Assembly (NCBI RefSeq): GCF_025698545.1
Contig: NC_068571.1
Location: 41,821,733-41,885,732 of the forward strand
DNA length: 64,000 nucleotides
Reading direction: 5' to 3'
Source of the DNA: Gossypium raimondii
Lineage: Eukaryota; Streptophyta; Magnoliopsida; Malvales; Malvaceae
The translations under genes and the position numbers were made by a program. Shown here in pieces: positions 1 to 11,233 of the stretch. Under the pieces are notes generated by a model that was given only the letters and a program-made list of their open reading frames with translations, had not been told where the DNA came from and did no database searches. How positions within the stretch are numbered: position 1 is the first letter of the stretch; the number at the start of each line of letters is the position of its first letter.

Positions 1-189
1 TAGTAAAACAATATCAATGGCATGCTTTACATACAATCAATATATACGATAAGAATCAATGACAATTTTTTTTCATTCAATCAATCAACTGTAACTCATC
101 ATACATCCCAATAAACGTACAATTAGAAGATACATTCGGCACTTACACATCCAATTAATCAAAAACAAAGATTATTAAACATTCGGCCA

Positions 190-600
190 TCACCTTTTAG
201 CACTTAACATAATCAGCAATCTCTTATCCAACACAAAGTCATTTGGCCATGCACAAAACCAACATGTGCAATTATACGAAGGCTTGATATCCATCACTTT
301 CAACTTCTGGTGCAATGATGAAGGCACCGCTCCTTTTGAATGAATCCAGGGTCTTCCTAGTAAGCAATTATAGGAAGGCTTGATATCCATCACTAAGAAA
401 TCCACCTCGTATGTATTTAGGCCAATCAAGAGGGGTATTTCTATTCTTCCCATCACCCTCCTTTCGGTACCATCAAATGCTTTCACTATATTCTGGCATG
501 ATTTCATGTGAGAGCTATCCACCGGTAACCTGCATAAGGTGGATAAGGGTAAGACGTTCAAGGCTGATCCATTATAAATTATAAATTAGCACACCCGACA
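190..600 (-). pseudogene. Retrotransposon aspartic protease remnant
   Basis: The reading frame carries retropepsin-like features of plant Ty3/gypsy elements, including the stretch VMDIKPSYNCLLGRPWIH near residues 57-74. It follows gag directly. The active-site region near 575-590 is broken: the codon expected for the catalytic Asp reads TAT (Tyr), and a 7-nt tandem duplication (TTATAAT type) shifts the frame. A 31-bp segment (364-394) is also repeated almost perfectly at 268-298, so part of the protein is encoded twice. The rest of pol lies beyond the left edge. Confidence 0.75.
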
Positions 601-3136
601 ACATATATTCCCCACAACGAGCGGTGATATGTAAGGCTTTGGTGGCTCCTCTTCCCCCCGGCGGTATTTCATCATCATTAAAGAAAATAAAATTGTCAGC
701 ACTTATATTGTTAACCAAGCCGTCCAACTTATTCACTGAGATATCGTTAGCGACATAAGTTTCATTTAGCACCTTAATCAACGCATTACGATGTATCTCT
801 GAACTTAGAAGAAACTCAAGCACCGAGATACGAGCCGGTTGCTTATGTAATTGTTCTACCACGCTGTACTCGCTATGTTTTAAGACTTTTAGAAATTCTC
901 TAGCCTCATTTTCAGTTACCGGCTGATTGACATGCGATTCAATTTTGTTCGTTTTTGCTTTTCCCAGCTCAACTGCTAAGGCTTTTCCTTTTCCAGATTC
1001 CACTCTTGCATTTGCCGGATCATAGCATTTTCCACTTCGTGTATAGAATTTTTCATCCTCTTCTGAAGTATTTACGAAGCTCTCTTTTCCTGGGATTGTC
1101 ACATTGCAGTCGTAATTCCAATGAACCTTTTTACTATCCTTGTAGGGAAAGGATACAGGTTTTTTGATTATGACTTTTGACGCTATTTGTATTCCAGATT
1201 CTTTGCTCATTGGCTTCAAAATAATCACTACTGGGTAATTAACCTCTTGTGCTTTCCCCTTAAATCCTTCCTCTGAAGCATAAACTTCTCCTTCTTCTAG
1301 TCCCTTGATCTCTTCATAAAACTCCAACTCTTTGTTATCCATTAAGTTTTGCACCATGGTTCTGAACTCAGTGCATTTTTGGATGTTGTGGCCTTCTTCT
1401 GCGTGGAACTTACAAAACTTCCTTACTCCTTTAGGCCTTTTTATTGAATCTTGCTTGATGAGACCTTCTTTCATCATTTGTTTCCAAACCCATTCAAGGG
1501 GGGTCTTTATCTCTGCTACGTTGGCTTTGACTCTCCTTCCTCCATACTCAATTATCGCATTCACCTCTTTATCATCATGATTGGGCAACGGATTCCCTGC
1601 TACATTTGGTCCTGATGAGTCACCAATCTTTACGATCCCCAAATTGATAAGTTTTTCAACTAACTTCTTGAATGCAATGCAATTCTCAATCGAGTGCCCC
1701 TTAGTCCCCGCGTGATACTCGCATTGGGCGTTTGCATCATACCACTTAGGGTATAGAGGCTGCATAGGTTTTAGGTAAAATGGAGATACCACATGTGCAT
1801 CGAATAAGTTCTGGTACAATTCCCTATACGTCACTGGGATGGGTGTCAATTGAGGCCTCTCTACATTTGGCCTTGGATTGGATTCCTGTTTCGAAGAAAC
1901 TTACTGATTAGCGGTTACTGCTCTTGCTTGTCCTACCGTGATTGATTTAGAATGGTCCTTGTTAAATGTGCTTGTATCGTTTATCTCGTGCTCCTTCTTT
2001 CTTGGTGCTGACCTTTTAGTGCTTTCTCCTGCTTCTATCTTGCCACATTTTACGGCGTTCTCTATCATTTCTCCAGATATCACTATGTCTGAAAAGCTTT
2101 TAGTGGCACTGCCCAACATATGATTGAGAAATGGAGCTTTCAAATTATTGATAAAAAGCATGGTTATCTTCTTCTCTAAAAGTGGTGGTTGAACTTGTGC
2201 TGCCACCTCCCTCCATCTCTAAGCAAACTGTCGAAAGCTCTCATTAGGTTTCTTTTCCATGTTTTGCAATACAATTCGATCGGGTTCTATATCCATCACA
2301 TGCCTGTACTACTTTATAAAGGCCTGCGCCAAATCTTTCCATGAATGGATGTTGGCCTGACTCAATTGATTGTACCATCTAGCCGCTGACCCGATCAAAC
2401 TGTCCTGGAAGCAGTGAATCAGCAGTTGATCACTGTTGATGTATCCGGTCATTATTCGACAAAACATAGTGATATGGGCTTCGGGACAACTTGTCCCGTT
2501 ATATTTCTCAAACTCTGGCATTTTAAATTTGGGAGAGAGGACCAAATCGGGTACCAAGCTCAAATCTTTAACGTCCATTCCTCGGTGGTTATCAGCATTT
2601 TCCATGGCTTTAAACTTTTCCTCTAGCCATTTACACCGGTCTTCTAGTTGTTTAGACAGATCCATTTTTGCTTTCTCCATTTTTGCCACGTCATCAAGAT
2701 CAGGAACCATGGGATTGGTAGGATTCTCTCCGGGATTAGAACCCGAACCCGTTTGAAAATTCGTAGGTACTGCGGTGCCATCCTGGTATTAAGGCCTAAT
2801 AGTGACAAGTGCTCTCTGCGGGCACATCTCTGGTTGTGCTTGGGTATTCATCAGAGTGAAGCCTGGAGGATAAACAGGGTCCTCCTGATCGACTCCTGAA
2901 TTGATTAGAGGGCTCTTTCCTTTATCAACCAATAATTGTGCCAGTTGGCTCATAATTCTTTGGGATTCCAGCGCATCTTGTTGGATTTTATCCAATTGTT
3001 CTTGCATCTTATCTTGCATTTCTTTTTGCATTTGTTCTAGCTTTTCTAACCTCTGATCCATTACTTTTGTTTGACAACGAGTACCGTAGTGATATTTGAT
3101 TGATGGGTTTTTGTCGGTTTCCAAGGTAACTGTCAT
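572..3136 (-). pseudogene. Decayed gag gene of LTR retrotransposon
   Basis: Frames 3136-2789, 2710-2309, 2206-1901 and 1849-572 are collinear pieces of one Gag. The N-terminal piece holds a Gln/Glu-rich coiled coil (about 3070-2930). The second holds the retrotransposon gag domain, with AHITMFCRIMTGYINSD and SAARWYNQLS. The last holds two zinc-knuckle-like motifs of the form C-x2-H-x(4-5)-H-x4-C (CEYHAGTKGHSIENC and CKFHAEEGHNIQKC); in these a His replaces the second Cys of the classical CCHC knuckle, a form I know from Tat-lineage Gag proteins. Stops at 2789-2791 (TAA), 2309-2311 (TAG), 2219-2221 (TAG) and 1901-1903 (TAA) break it. Gag would form virus-like particles for the element. Confidence 0.85.
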
Positions 3137-3343
3137 ATTTTAAATTATTAGAGTCATTTTATGAACTTGATACATATGATGTAATGTAAATGCATGATAT
3201 GAATGCAAAAAGAGGCACTGATTCTAATTCAACTTCATTAGAAACTTTACTAGAGAAAAAGTTTCTTTACATAAAATAGATTACATATACGGCTTTGCCC
3301 TTATACTCGAAGCCTTAACCTTTCTAAGAAGCCAAGCTAATTC

Positions 3344-5438
3344 TCAGCCCCGGTCTGATTCCGACTCATACTTCAAACTTAATAGATCAGCCTGAACCGC
3401 CAGGGTTTGTAGATGATCAGCTACTCCGCGTACTTGGGCCACCGCCTCGCCCATAATATAATCTCTTTCTCTAATTTGATCTTGAGACCAATAGAATTGC
3501 CTTTGCCACTGCTCATTCCTTCTTTCCAGAAGCTCTATTCGGAGTTCGCTGTTTTCTAATGCATCCTCGAGCTCTCCTACTTGTCCCTTTAATTCTTCAA
3601 TTTTGTCCGAACTTTCCTTTAATTCAACCGCAGAATTACGACTATGGTACTGGTGAAGTGACCTTTCTAGCCCAGTCACTCGGGCATTCAACTCCGTCTT
3701 CTCGTTTTGGCAGACTAATAGACTCTTTTCCAAAGCAACTTCTCGAACTCGAGTATCCTGAAATTTCTTTTCCCATTGATTCGCTTTCATCTTTTCCTCC
3801 TGGATTTCCTGTCGCCGTTGTTCTGACGTCTTACCCAAGCCGGCAGTTCTTATTGACCTACGCAACTTCTTATAATCCGTCTTCAGGCTGTCTAAATCTT
3901 CTTCTGTCTTATTCTTTCCTTTTCTCAATTTGTCGGCCTCTAATATTTGAATGTCCACATCCAGTCCTAACTGCATTTTTTTCTTCTTCTAGTTGCTCTA
4001 TTTTCTTCCCTAACTCCAAACTCCTCTTTTCAAATTCTTGTTTGATGATTTCTATCTCAGAGGGCAATACTTGTAGGTGTTCCTCTAAAGATCGACCAGT
4101 TTCTGGATTTGACGCCGGGATATTGTCTTTGACCCTTTGATCACGCCACTGACTATACTCGGGGGTCATCGCCGGACCCACAACTAAGATCTTCATTCGG
4201 TGAGTTTGGTTTCAGGCATTAGACATTTCTCGAGCCTTTTTCTTGTAATTTTCCTCCTTATAGGAAAATTTACAATGGGCCAACCCCTGCGTTGCTGGTA
4301 TGAATTGTTGTGATCTAAACTGTCTTGACACAAGTAGAGGAGCATATCCAATAGCTCCTCATATCCCGAGCAGAGGAACCCAGTCAAAATCTCTGCACCG
4401 GTATAATATCTCATCAGGAATCAACCAAGGAGCCCTCCATTCAATATCTTCATCTTGGAGATTCTGGAGTATCGCCATCCATTTTTCTTCTGAAACATCA
4501 TCCCGCCTTGGCGCAGCTACCAATTCTTCTAGAGGGGAATAGCTATCAGAGAATACCTGATAAGAGACTTTTTCCACTTTCCAGAAATGGCTATGAAACC
4601 ATGCCAATAAGAGTTGCGCGCATCCAATAAACCTTCCCTCACCTGTTCTCCGACACGCATTCAAGGATCTGAAAGTTTCAGCCAGTATTGCCGGAACGGG
4701 AGTAACCCCTTTACTAAACTGATCAAATAAATCAAAAACGGCCTCGTCTATGTGTCCTAATGCTTTGGGGAAGACCACTAGTCCGTAGATACCTAAAGCG
4801 AAGACATCGACCATTTTCTTTACATTAGGGTGTACTAGCACCAAATCTCACAAGCTTTTCCAAGGAACGCATTTACTGTCGCATTTTTGCTGGATTCGGG
4901 CAGCAACCCACTGCTCGCTCATCCCAGTGATGTTCATCAATTTCTTTAACAACGGAGGGACACAAGCAGCTCTAGAATAAGCCTTGTCGACCTGAATCTT
5001 TGGGCACCGAAGCAAGGTCGTATACTCCTCTATAGTAGGCGTCAAGTCCACTTTTCCAAAAGTGAAACAACTGTAGGCAGGATTCCAAAATTAAGTAAGG
5101 GCTCGAAACAAATACTTGTTCACTTTGACACTGAGCAGATAAAGCAGGTCACCGTAGTTACAATAGAACAGCTGCTTGGTCTCGTTATCCCATTGATCCC
5201 AAATTTTTTTCATTTCTCGAAGATCATTCTGGATTACATTGATACGGGTGAAATCCCACAATTCTGACAAGTGCCCCTTGGTAAGACTATCGCCTTTCTC
5301 TCGCTGCATTGTCTCAGCCCATACTCGCACAACTGCATTATCTTCTACTTTATCAAGAAATCCCTTTTCCATGATAAGCTTTCGTTTTAGATACTGAACG
5401 TGAATCGACACCTCTTTTAGAATGAAAATGCCATGCAA
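3344..5438 (-). pseudogene. Decayed retrotransposon ORF1 (plant-mobile-domain-like plus coiled coil)
   Basis: Collinear frames 5438-5091, 5051-4848, 4844-4359, 4414-4193, 4196-3909 and 3976-3344 make one protein of roughly 690 residues upstream of gag. The N-terminal two thirds (ELWDFTRINVIQ, YNCYGDLLYLL-like, AILAETFRSLNACRRTGEG, LLLAWFHSHFWKVEKVSY) resembles the plant mobile domain / DUF7745 proteins often found in cotton retroelements. The C-terminal third is a long heptad-rich coiled coil (EELKGQVGELEDALENSELR). The true start is probably the MEKGFL Met rather than the upstream one. Stops at 5091, 4848, 4359 and 4193 each differ by one transition from a Gln, Arg or Trp codon. One extra A in an A-run near 3978 shifts the frame. 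Its function in the element is unknown. Confidence 0.75.
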
Positions 5439-6002
5439 TCACAAACAAAGCAAATCAGTATTAAACACAGAGCAAGATTTAAAGTAAATGACAATAAATA
5501 AAGCATCCATTTGGGTAAGCACTAAGGTTTGGCGTAGTTCCATCTAGGTGGGTCCCTATGGCTCGCTACATGTGGTTTCGTTCTAAAGTAAGGGTATCTA
5601 AACCAGCAGATTCATCGATCCTCGCCCATTATAGGCTCATATTGACCGAGTTCAGTTCAGGGGAATACATTTCCCTATGGCCATGCGGAGATGAAAATCT
5701 CACAAAGACATAGGTACGGATGTATCCCGGAAGCGATTCACTATCCTATGCGGAGGTGAAAACCTCACGAAGGCGTAGCTTCTCACTCCCACTTAAAAGG
5801 GTGTGACCCACGGTCATGCAATGCAATGTGCAGAAATATACATCTAAACTCAGAATAAAGCAGTAATTATAAACAAAATAATAAAGGTCGAAATAAAGGC
5901 AAATGAAGTGCAATAAAAGGATCGTGTCAAGTTTTTCAATTTTCGACAAAAGAAAAAAATAATCAACACATGGCTTGACTCTCTTATATCTTTTTTTTAA
6001 AT
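5439..6002 (-). other. Retrotransposon 5' leader with two GAAA-loop hairpins
   Basis: This is the untranslated stretch between the primer site and ORF1. It holds two short perfect inverted repeats spaced 65 bp apart: GAGAT-GAAA-ATCTC at 5688-5701 and GAGGT-GAAA-ACCTC at 5753-5766 (plus strand). The same module is present twice in the second element at 26440-27340. Leaders of retroelements carry dimerisation and packaging signals, so this position makes an RNA role plausible but unproven. Confidence 0.6.
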
Positions 6003-6020
6003 TCCCCAATGGAGTCGCCA
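6003..6020 (-). other. Primer-binding site of element 1
   Basis: Read on the minus strand the site is TGGCGACTCCATTGGGGA, separated by three bases (6021-6023) from the LTR end at 6024. It starts with TGG, complementary to a tRNA 3' CCA. The core TGGCGACTCC matches my recollection of the tRNA-Arg-type primer site described for Ogre elements. Confidence 0.75.
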
Positions 6021-6023
6021 AGC

Positions 6024-6445
6024 TGTTGACACCATTTTTTTGATAAAAACGGGGTCAACTTTGATTTTGAAAACAAAAATAAAATAAAAAAATAAAAAAA
6101 CGGGAGTCGCCACCAATCTTTTTTGATGAGGTGTGATTGGATCACCTCGAAAAGTGGTTGTTTTTAATAAACGGTTTGATTTTATTAAAACAATGATTTT
6201 GGTCCACGAAATTCAGAAAATGGGTTCGGGAGTCGGTTACGTACGAGGAAGGATTAGCACCCTCATAACGTCCAAAATTGGTACCAGTTGATTAATTAAT
6301 GTCTTGATGTCGAAAGTTAAAAATTTTTGAAAAATTTTAAAAATACGATCATTGTATTAAAATGTTAAAATTTTTTTGGGAAAAGGGGCATATTTTCACG
6401 TTATTCGAGGAAAAGAATTACATCCCGTATGAATATATAGTTATG
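6024..6445 (-). repeat. LTR fragment (3' end of the 5' LTR), truncated
   Basis: It begins TGTTGACACC and carries the conserved block (GGGAGTCGCCACC, then the hairpin at 6236-6268) seen at 11234, 16016, 18335 and 27417. Similarity to the other LTRs fades at about 6350-6445, and no U3 end (GGGCTATTACA type) follows. The LTR was therefore cut by deletion or rearrangement before its promoter half. Confidence 0.8.
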
Positions 6446-6774
6446 TGGGTTGCTAGTAACTTTACAATTTCTATAAGACTAAACCACAATTCCACCATTT
6501 TTAAGGAAGTCAGTATATGTACTTACTCACATTATCCTCAATTATATTTCAATTTTCAGTCTGTTGTGTTTAACATTAAATTTGTTCTAGTTTTAATTTA
6601 TCGAAAATGTATATTTTATAATTTATTCTTGTGGTTATACTTATAATCTCCTTAAAAATATATAAAAAAAAACTAACCATAATTGCTTGAAATATATAAT
6701 TTTTTTTTCAATTTAGAGGTATTCGTGGTATGACCAATTTAAATTATAACCGAACTTATGTATAATATTAACAT
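6446..6774. other. AT-rich sequence without recognisable gene
   Basis: No coding or repeat feature recognised between the truncated LTR and the plastid-derived insert. A 94-codon plus-strand frame at 6362-6646 starts inside LTR sequence, is very AT-rich and shows no domain. Confidence 0.4.
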
Positions 6775-7250
6775 CACGTATAATTATTATCAACAATACG
6801 AATCCATATTATGCAAGGAGACATTGCTTTTGCTAGTTCGAATTGAAGGGTGAGATAAAATCGGTCTATTTCCGACATCATATCCATAGTTAACACATTC
6901 ACCATAGTTAGAAGCTCCAGTTCTGTATCAAGGTCACGATCAATAGCATCACTAGCATCAATATCGTCACTATCATCAATATCGATATCATCAATAAGAA
7001 AACATTTAAGCTTGTTATCCAGGAACTTGTTCAAAAATACTGTAATGAAAGGAACATAGGAGTTTGTTGCTAGGTATTTGAACAAATAGGATCGTACGGT
7101 TCCTATAAAACCTATCGCTAAAATACTCTTAGAGGGAGATAGGGCTAAACGGAGTGAAAAGGGTTTTCCACGAGGTGGGAAATGAAAACTATTAGCCCCA
7201 AACGAGGTTTGTGAATAAGTGATTGTTTGATAATGAGCAAGGAATATCTA
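6775..7250 (-). pseudogene. ycf2: Nuclear insertion of chloroplast ycf2 fragment (NUPT)
   Basis: The minus-strand translation carries signature stretches of plastid Ycf2: [12 protein letters not shown] (about 7165-7130), [19 protein letters not shown] (near 7085-7030), the Asp/Ile-rich repeat ([20 protein letters not shown], near 6995-6935) and [14 protein letters not shown] (near 6850-6800). Ycf2 is a giant plastid-encoded protein with an AAA-type ATPase region, reported to act in a plastid inner-envelope import motor. Here the P-loop has a Val where the second motif Gly is expected (GFIGTVRSY). The 3' side breaks off after IWI, and the codons upstream of the Met near 7085 continue the homology to at least 7210. 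It has no plastid gene context and cannot be functional. Confidence 0.88.
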
Positions 7251-8769
7251 CCTTTTTGTTAAACAGGATGTATTTAACTCGTAATTCATTAGATACTTTT
7301 TTATGAATGCCAATTAAGTATCGTAAGTAAATTAGTCCCGGTTATTCAATCATTCTTTGATAAATGATCACTATGAGTGAGAGTTAATAAAATTTGATCA
7401 ATTTTTTTATTCTGTGGTTAAGGTGGAGAGATTGCAATGATTAAATCTTTTGTTGGCATCTCAAAACCTCACATATAATTATTCAAATTCATCCCTATAA
7501 AAATACAAATTTTACTTACATTTATAAATAATTAACCCACATAAAAATATATTTTAATACAATTTCTATTATTAATGTAACCTTCAAAAAAACTCAATTT
7601 CTTTTTGTTATTACAACAATAATAATACAAAGCCCACCAAAAGATTTAATTCCAAATTAGGTGGTTATTACAATCAATATATTTGTGTGGTGCTCTTTTA
7701 GTCATCTATTGCTGTCTATGCGAGAATCATTTGTGTGATTGGAAAATTATTTTGTTTTCGAAGGTATTTATTTTCAAGGTAGGGTCAATCGTGTGTCACG
7801 AGATATGCGTGATTCTTCTTATGCACTGTCGATATGTTTATGTACGAAAATGACATAAATTTAGTAAAAATATTATGGAAATTTTATATTAAAATTATAT
7901 TACATTTTATTCTTTTATTTAGGATTGGAAAAAATGAACCAACAAAACTTTATTAAAGTGGTGATGAAAAATCATTTAAAACATTTTGGATCACGTCGAA
8001 GTTAACTTCAATATTTAGTTTTTGAATTTTTTATAATTAAACTAATTCAGTTAATTAAATCTTAAATTAATTATTATGACTAATTTAACCACCAACCTAA
8101 TTCTTACCATATTAATTGAAATTCAAAAGCGAAGTGAGACAAATAGAATTTATTTATCTAAGAGAAATTAAATGATTAAGTTGTTAATTAAAACCTTTTC
8201 CATAAGGTAGTTCTTCAATTATGCATATCAAAAGATTTTAGTTTAATTTAAGTAATACTATCTTTATTTTAATCTTTTATTTAATTTTTCTTCTCTTAAA
8301 AGTCTTTAAATTTGTGCTATTTATCTAATCACCTCAACATAGATGGAAAAGTTAATGTATGTTAACTTTGTTGATGTGGCATACACGTAAATTGTCACAC
8401 ATATGTTATGTTAGCAATTAATTAATTTTTTAATTAAAAAAGTAAAATTAGTACAAAAGTATAAAAATTATAAAAATAATATTTTTTAAATTTTAAAAAA
8501 TTAATTAATTGTTGATGTGGCATATACATGATTGCCACATGGATGCCCCATTAGTAAAGTTTTCATCCATTTTGGATGGTTTGACAAACAATGCAAGTTC
8601 AAGGACTAAAAGAGGCAAAAAATTAAATGAATAGCTAAAATGATTTTTTTTTGTTAAATTGGAGAGCCAAATAAGTCATCATACATTTTAAATTTAATCA
8701 TTTTACTTTGAATATATTTGCGTTTGAAAAAATACAAGCGAGTGTAAGATGCCAATCACAATTTTTTTA
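7251..8769. other. Intergenic, AT-rich
   Basis: No gene found. Around 8370-8550 two copies of TTGATGTGGCATA with nearby TGCCACAT motifs and A/T-rich arms suggest a degraded inverted-repeat DNA element, but I cannot define its ends. Confidence 0.4.
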
Positions 8770-8770
8770 T

Positions 8771-9243
8771 AGGCTTAACCCACAAATTAGTACTTAAATT
8801 ATGTCATTTTCTTATTTTGGTATCTAAACATTTTTTTCACAAGTGATACCTAAACTAATATTTTTTTTTCAAGTTGATACCTTTTTTAGTTCAACCGTTA
8901 ATTAAATTGTTAAGTCCATTTTAGAAAATAAAAAGACCAAAAAAATATTATTTTGTCTTTATATTCAACCTCTATCGTACCTCAACCGAATTTCAATCCA
9001 ACTAGTTGATCCGGTTCTGAAAACATTGATTTTGAACAATGAAAGAACTTTTGGAAAACATAATTTAGATACTAACTTGTGGGCTAAGTCTTTTTTTTTT
9101 AAATAGACCTAACGGTTGAACTAACAGAAATACCAACTTGAAGAAAAAAAAAGTAATTTAGATATCACTTGTGACCAAAGAAAAGTTTAGATACCAAAAT
9201 GAGAAAAAATGTATAATTTAGATACCAATTTATGGATTAAAGT
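8771..9243. mobile_element. MITE with ~130-bp terminal inverted repeats
   Basis: The left arm (8771-8900: GGCTTAACCCACAAATTAG..., TATCTAAAC, ACAAGTGATACC, TTCAAGTTGATACC, AGTTCAACCGTTA) is the imperfect reverse complement of the right arm (9100-9243). The element is about 470 bp with no ORF. TTTTTATA abuts both ends, suggesting an 8-9 bp target duplication as for hAT- or Mutator-type elements. Superfamily uncertain. Confidence 0.75.
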
Positions 9244-10464
9244 ATTTTTATATTATATTTAAGAAATAAAAAATGGATTAGAACTTGATATGGTAGAATA
9301 TTTTAATTCAACAAATATTACTACATGTCTTATTTATTAAAATCTTAAATTTTATTTGATATTTTGACACAATTGATAAAGTTGTATGTACTTAATTGAT
9401 TGGAGTCGTCCCAACACGTGATTAACAACTTCGTTGGTTCAAAGCACTTAACGTGCATGTCCTTGATGACATGATATTTAATTAAAGCGACATTTTAGAG
9501 GAAGGATATACAATTCACGTCAAATGAGTTGTTCGGTTTATATTCGTTTATAAGTCACATAAATGAATATAAATAATATTTCCATGTTTGTTTATTAAAA
9601 TGTCAGAATTTATTTATGTTTATGAATAATTTTTTATGGTTTAAAATTCATTTAAATATTATAAAATTCACTTTTCTAGGACTATTATATAATAAATAGG
9701 ATAAATTATAAAATAAATCATTGAATTATGCATTTAGTTTTATTTTGGTCACCTAACTATTAATTTTTTTCATTTTAGTTACTTAACTTTTCAAAATCGA
9801 ATATTTTAGTTATCATTAAATGGGTGAAGGAAAGTTGGCATGGGTATTTTTATTGGTTTAATAATAAATTTAACTCTTTAATGTTTACATATTTTATCAA
9901 TTTGAGCTTAAATTTAAAAATTCAACAAATTTAACCCTCGTGTTTACAAAAAATTTCAATTTAATTCTAATTCTAAAAGTTTTTTAAAAAAGAAAATATT
10001 TAAAAAACATTTTGGATAAAATTATAAAATGATTTAAAAATATAAAAAGTATAAATTAATTATAAATTAAAAGTCAAAACATATGTATTAAAAATAAAAA
10101 ATATATAAAAAAAACTAATGATTCAAAATGGACATCTCCATGGGACATGGAACCGACAAAGCTATCTCTTTTGGCTTGTTCAGCCCATATTTCCAATTCT
10201 TGGACTAGATTTTCTGGGACTTTGGTCGTGTGACCAATGTATTTGGACTACCCAAGTTTGAAAATTATTAATGGCATGTCCAAGCCGAAAAAAACAAGGT
10301 GCAAAAATTTTCATTTAATGAAAGATCTTACATTACATTATTTTATTTATTCAAAGATTAGGTCTCTGTATATTTTAAATTAATAAGAAAAGGAATTCAA
10401 AATAGTTGTTTTGTAATAGTTTAATTTTCTATAGGAATTTAATCAAACAATATGATACTAATTT
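9244..10464. other. Intergenic with degraded repeat arms
   Basis: No gene found. The segment 9700-9830 (TTTGGTCACCTAACTATTAA, TTAGTTACTTAAC) is one arm of a common plant inverted-repeat element; the partner arm is not clear. Confidence 0.4.
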
Positions 10465-10812
10465 GAAGGAATAATTCTCAAAACTATACATGAACTTTGG
10501 TTTAACACATGAACTTTGATTTTGTGCAATTTTATACATGAAATTTTGATTTGATCCAATTCTCGTAAATTATTAACACAATAATTGATATGACATCATT
10601 TTATGTTTATATATTGCATATATAAATAATTATATTTATCTAATATAACAATAGATTGATTTATCTATTTCTTTATCAAAATTAAAATTTCAAGTACACA
10701 TTTGAACCATAATCAAAATTTCACGTGTCTAACTACACCAAATTAAAGTTCATGTATACAATTACACATTAATTCAAAGTTCATATATAATTTTGAGATT
10801 TATCCCTTCAAA
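10465..10812. mobile_element. MITE with ~100-bp inverted repeats
   Basis: The left end GAAGGAATAATTCTCAAAAC...CATGAACTTTG is mirrored by the right end, whose reverse complement reads GAAGGGATAAATCTCAAAAT...ATGAACTTTG. Internal motifs (AATTTTATACATGAAATTTTG and its complement) also pair. It is about 345 bp and non-coding. No clear target duplication. Confidence 0.75.
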
Positions 10813-11120
10813 AAAATGTGTTTCACATAAAGGTTGATTTTCAACTACGCATTCAATTACAATAAGCCTTATTAACTAGCACATTAAAAGTTTGAGATGA
10901 ACACAATTGATTATGTGGTTTGGAAACATTTTATGCTCGTAACTGGCATCACTAACTAATAAAGTAAAAATACATAGATAGAAAACTTCCTATGCCTGTG
11001 TGGTGGTCTTACCTAGAAATTAATTCACTATTAATTTACAATATAATACTTGATTTAAGTTAAACTTATTTACCAAGTTGCAACTTCGCTCTTATATATT
11101 AACTAAATCACCCTCCTTTC

Positions 11121-11233
11121 TAAATCTTTCCATAAAAATTCAATCACACACTAAACAAAAAGAATAATTTATTTACAATAATTATAATAAACAATATAAG
11201 TACTCTCAATCTTGCACATAACACCATATACAT
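11121..11233 (+). repeat. Left ~113-bp direct repeat flanking solo LTR
   Basis: The sequence TAAATCTTTCC...CACCATATACAT abuts the LTR and is repeated directly at 12160-12262 on the other side (TAAATCTGTCC...CACCATATACAT). The left copy has about 10 extra bases (near AGTACTCTCA) and a few substitutions. Confidence 0.9.

Larger units (their letters stand above)
1..6445 (-). mobile_element. Truncated Ty3/gypsy (Tat/Ogre-like) LTR retrotransposon
   Basis: The element reads right to left: LTR fragment (from 6024), primer-binding site (6020-6003), leader (6002-5439), ORF1 (5438-3344), gag (3136-572) and protease (about 600-190). The left window edge removes the rest of pol and the other LTR. An extra ORF between the 5' LTR and gag, together with a primer site beginning TGGCGACTCC, fits the Ogre/Tat lineage as published (ORF1 upstream of gag, tRNA-Arg-type primer). 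That lineage call is inference, because no reverse transcriptase is visible here. All ORFs carry stops or frameshifts, so this copy is dead. Confidence 0.85.

Noticed and set aside
955-1580. Plus-strand ORFs over the gag region
   Set aside because: Antisense shadows of the retrotransposon gag frame.
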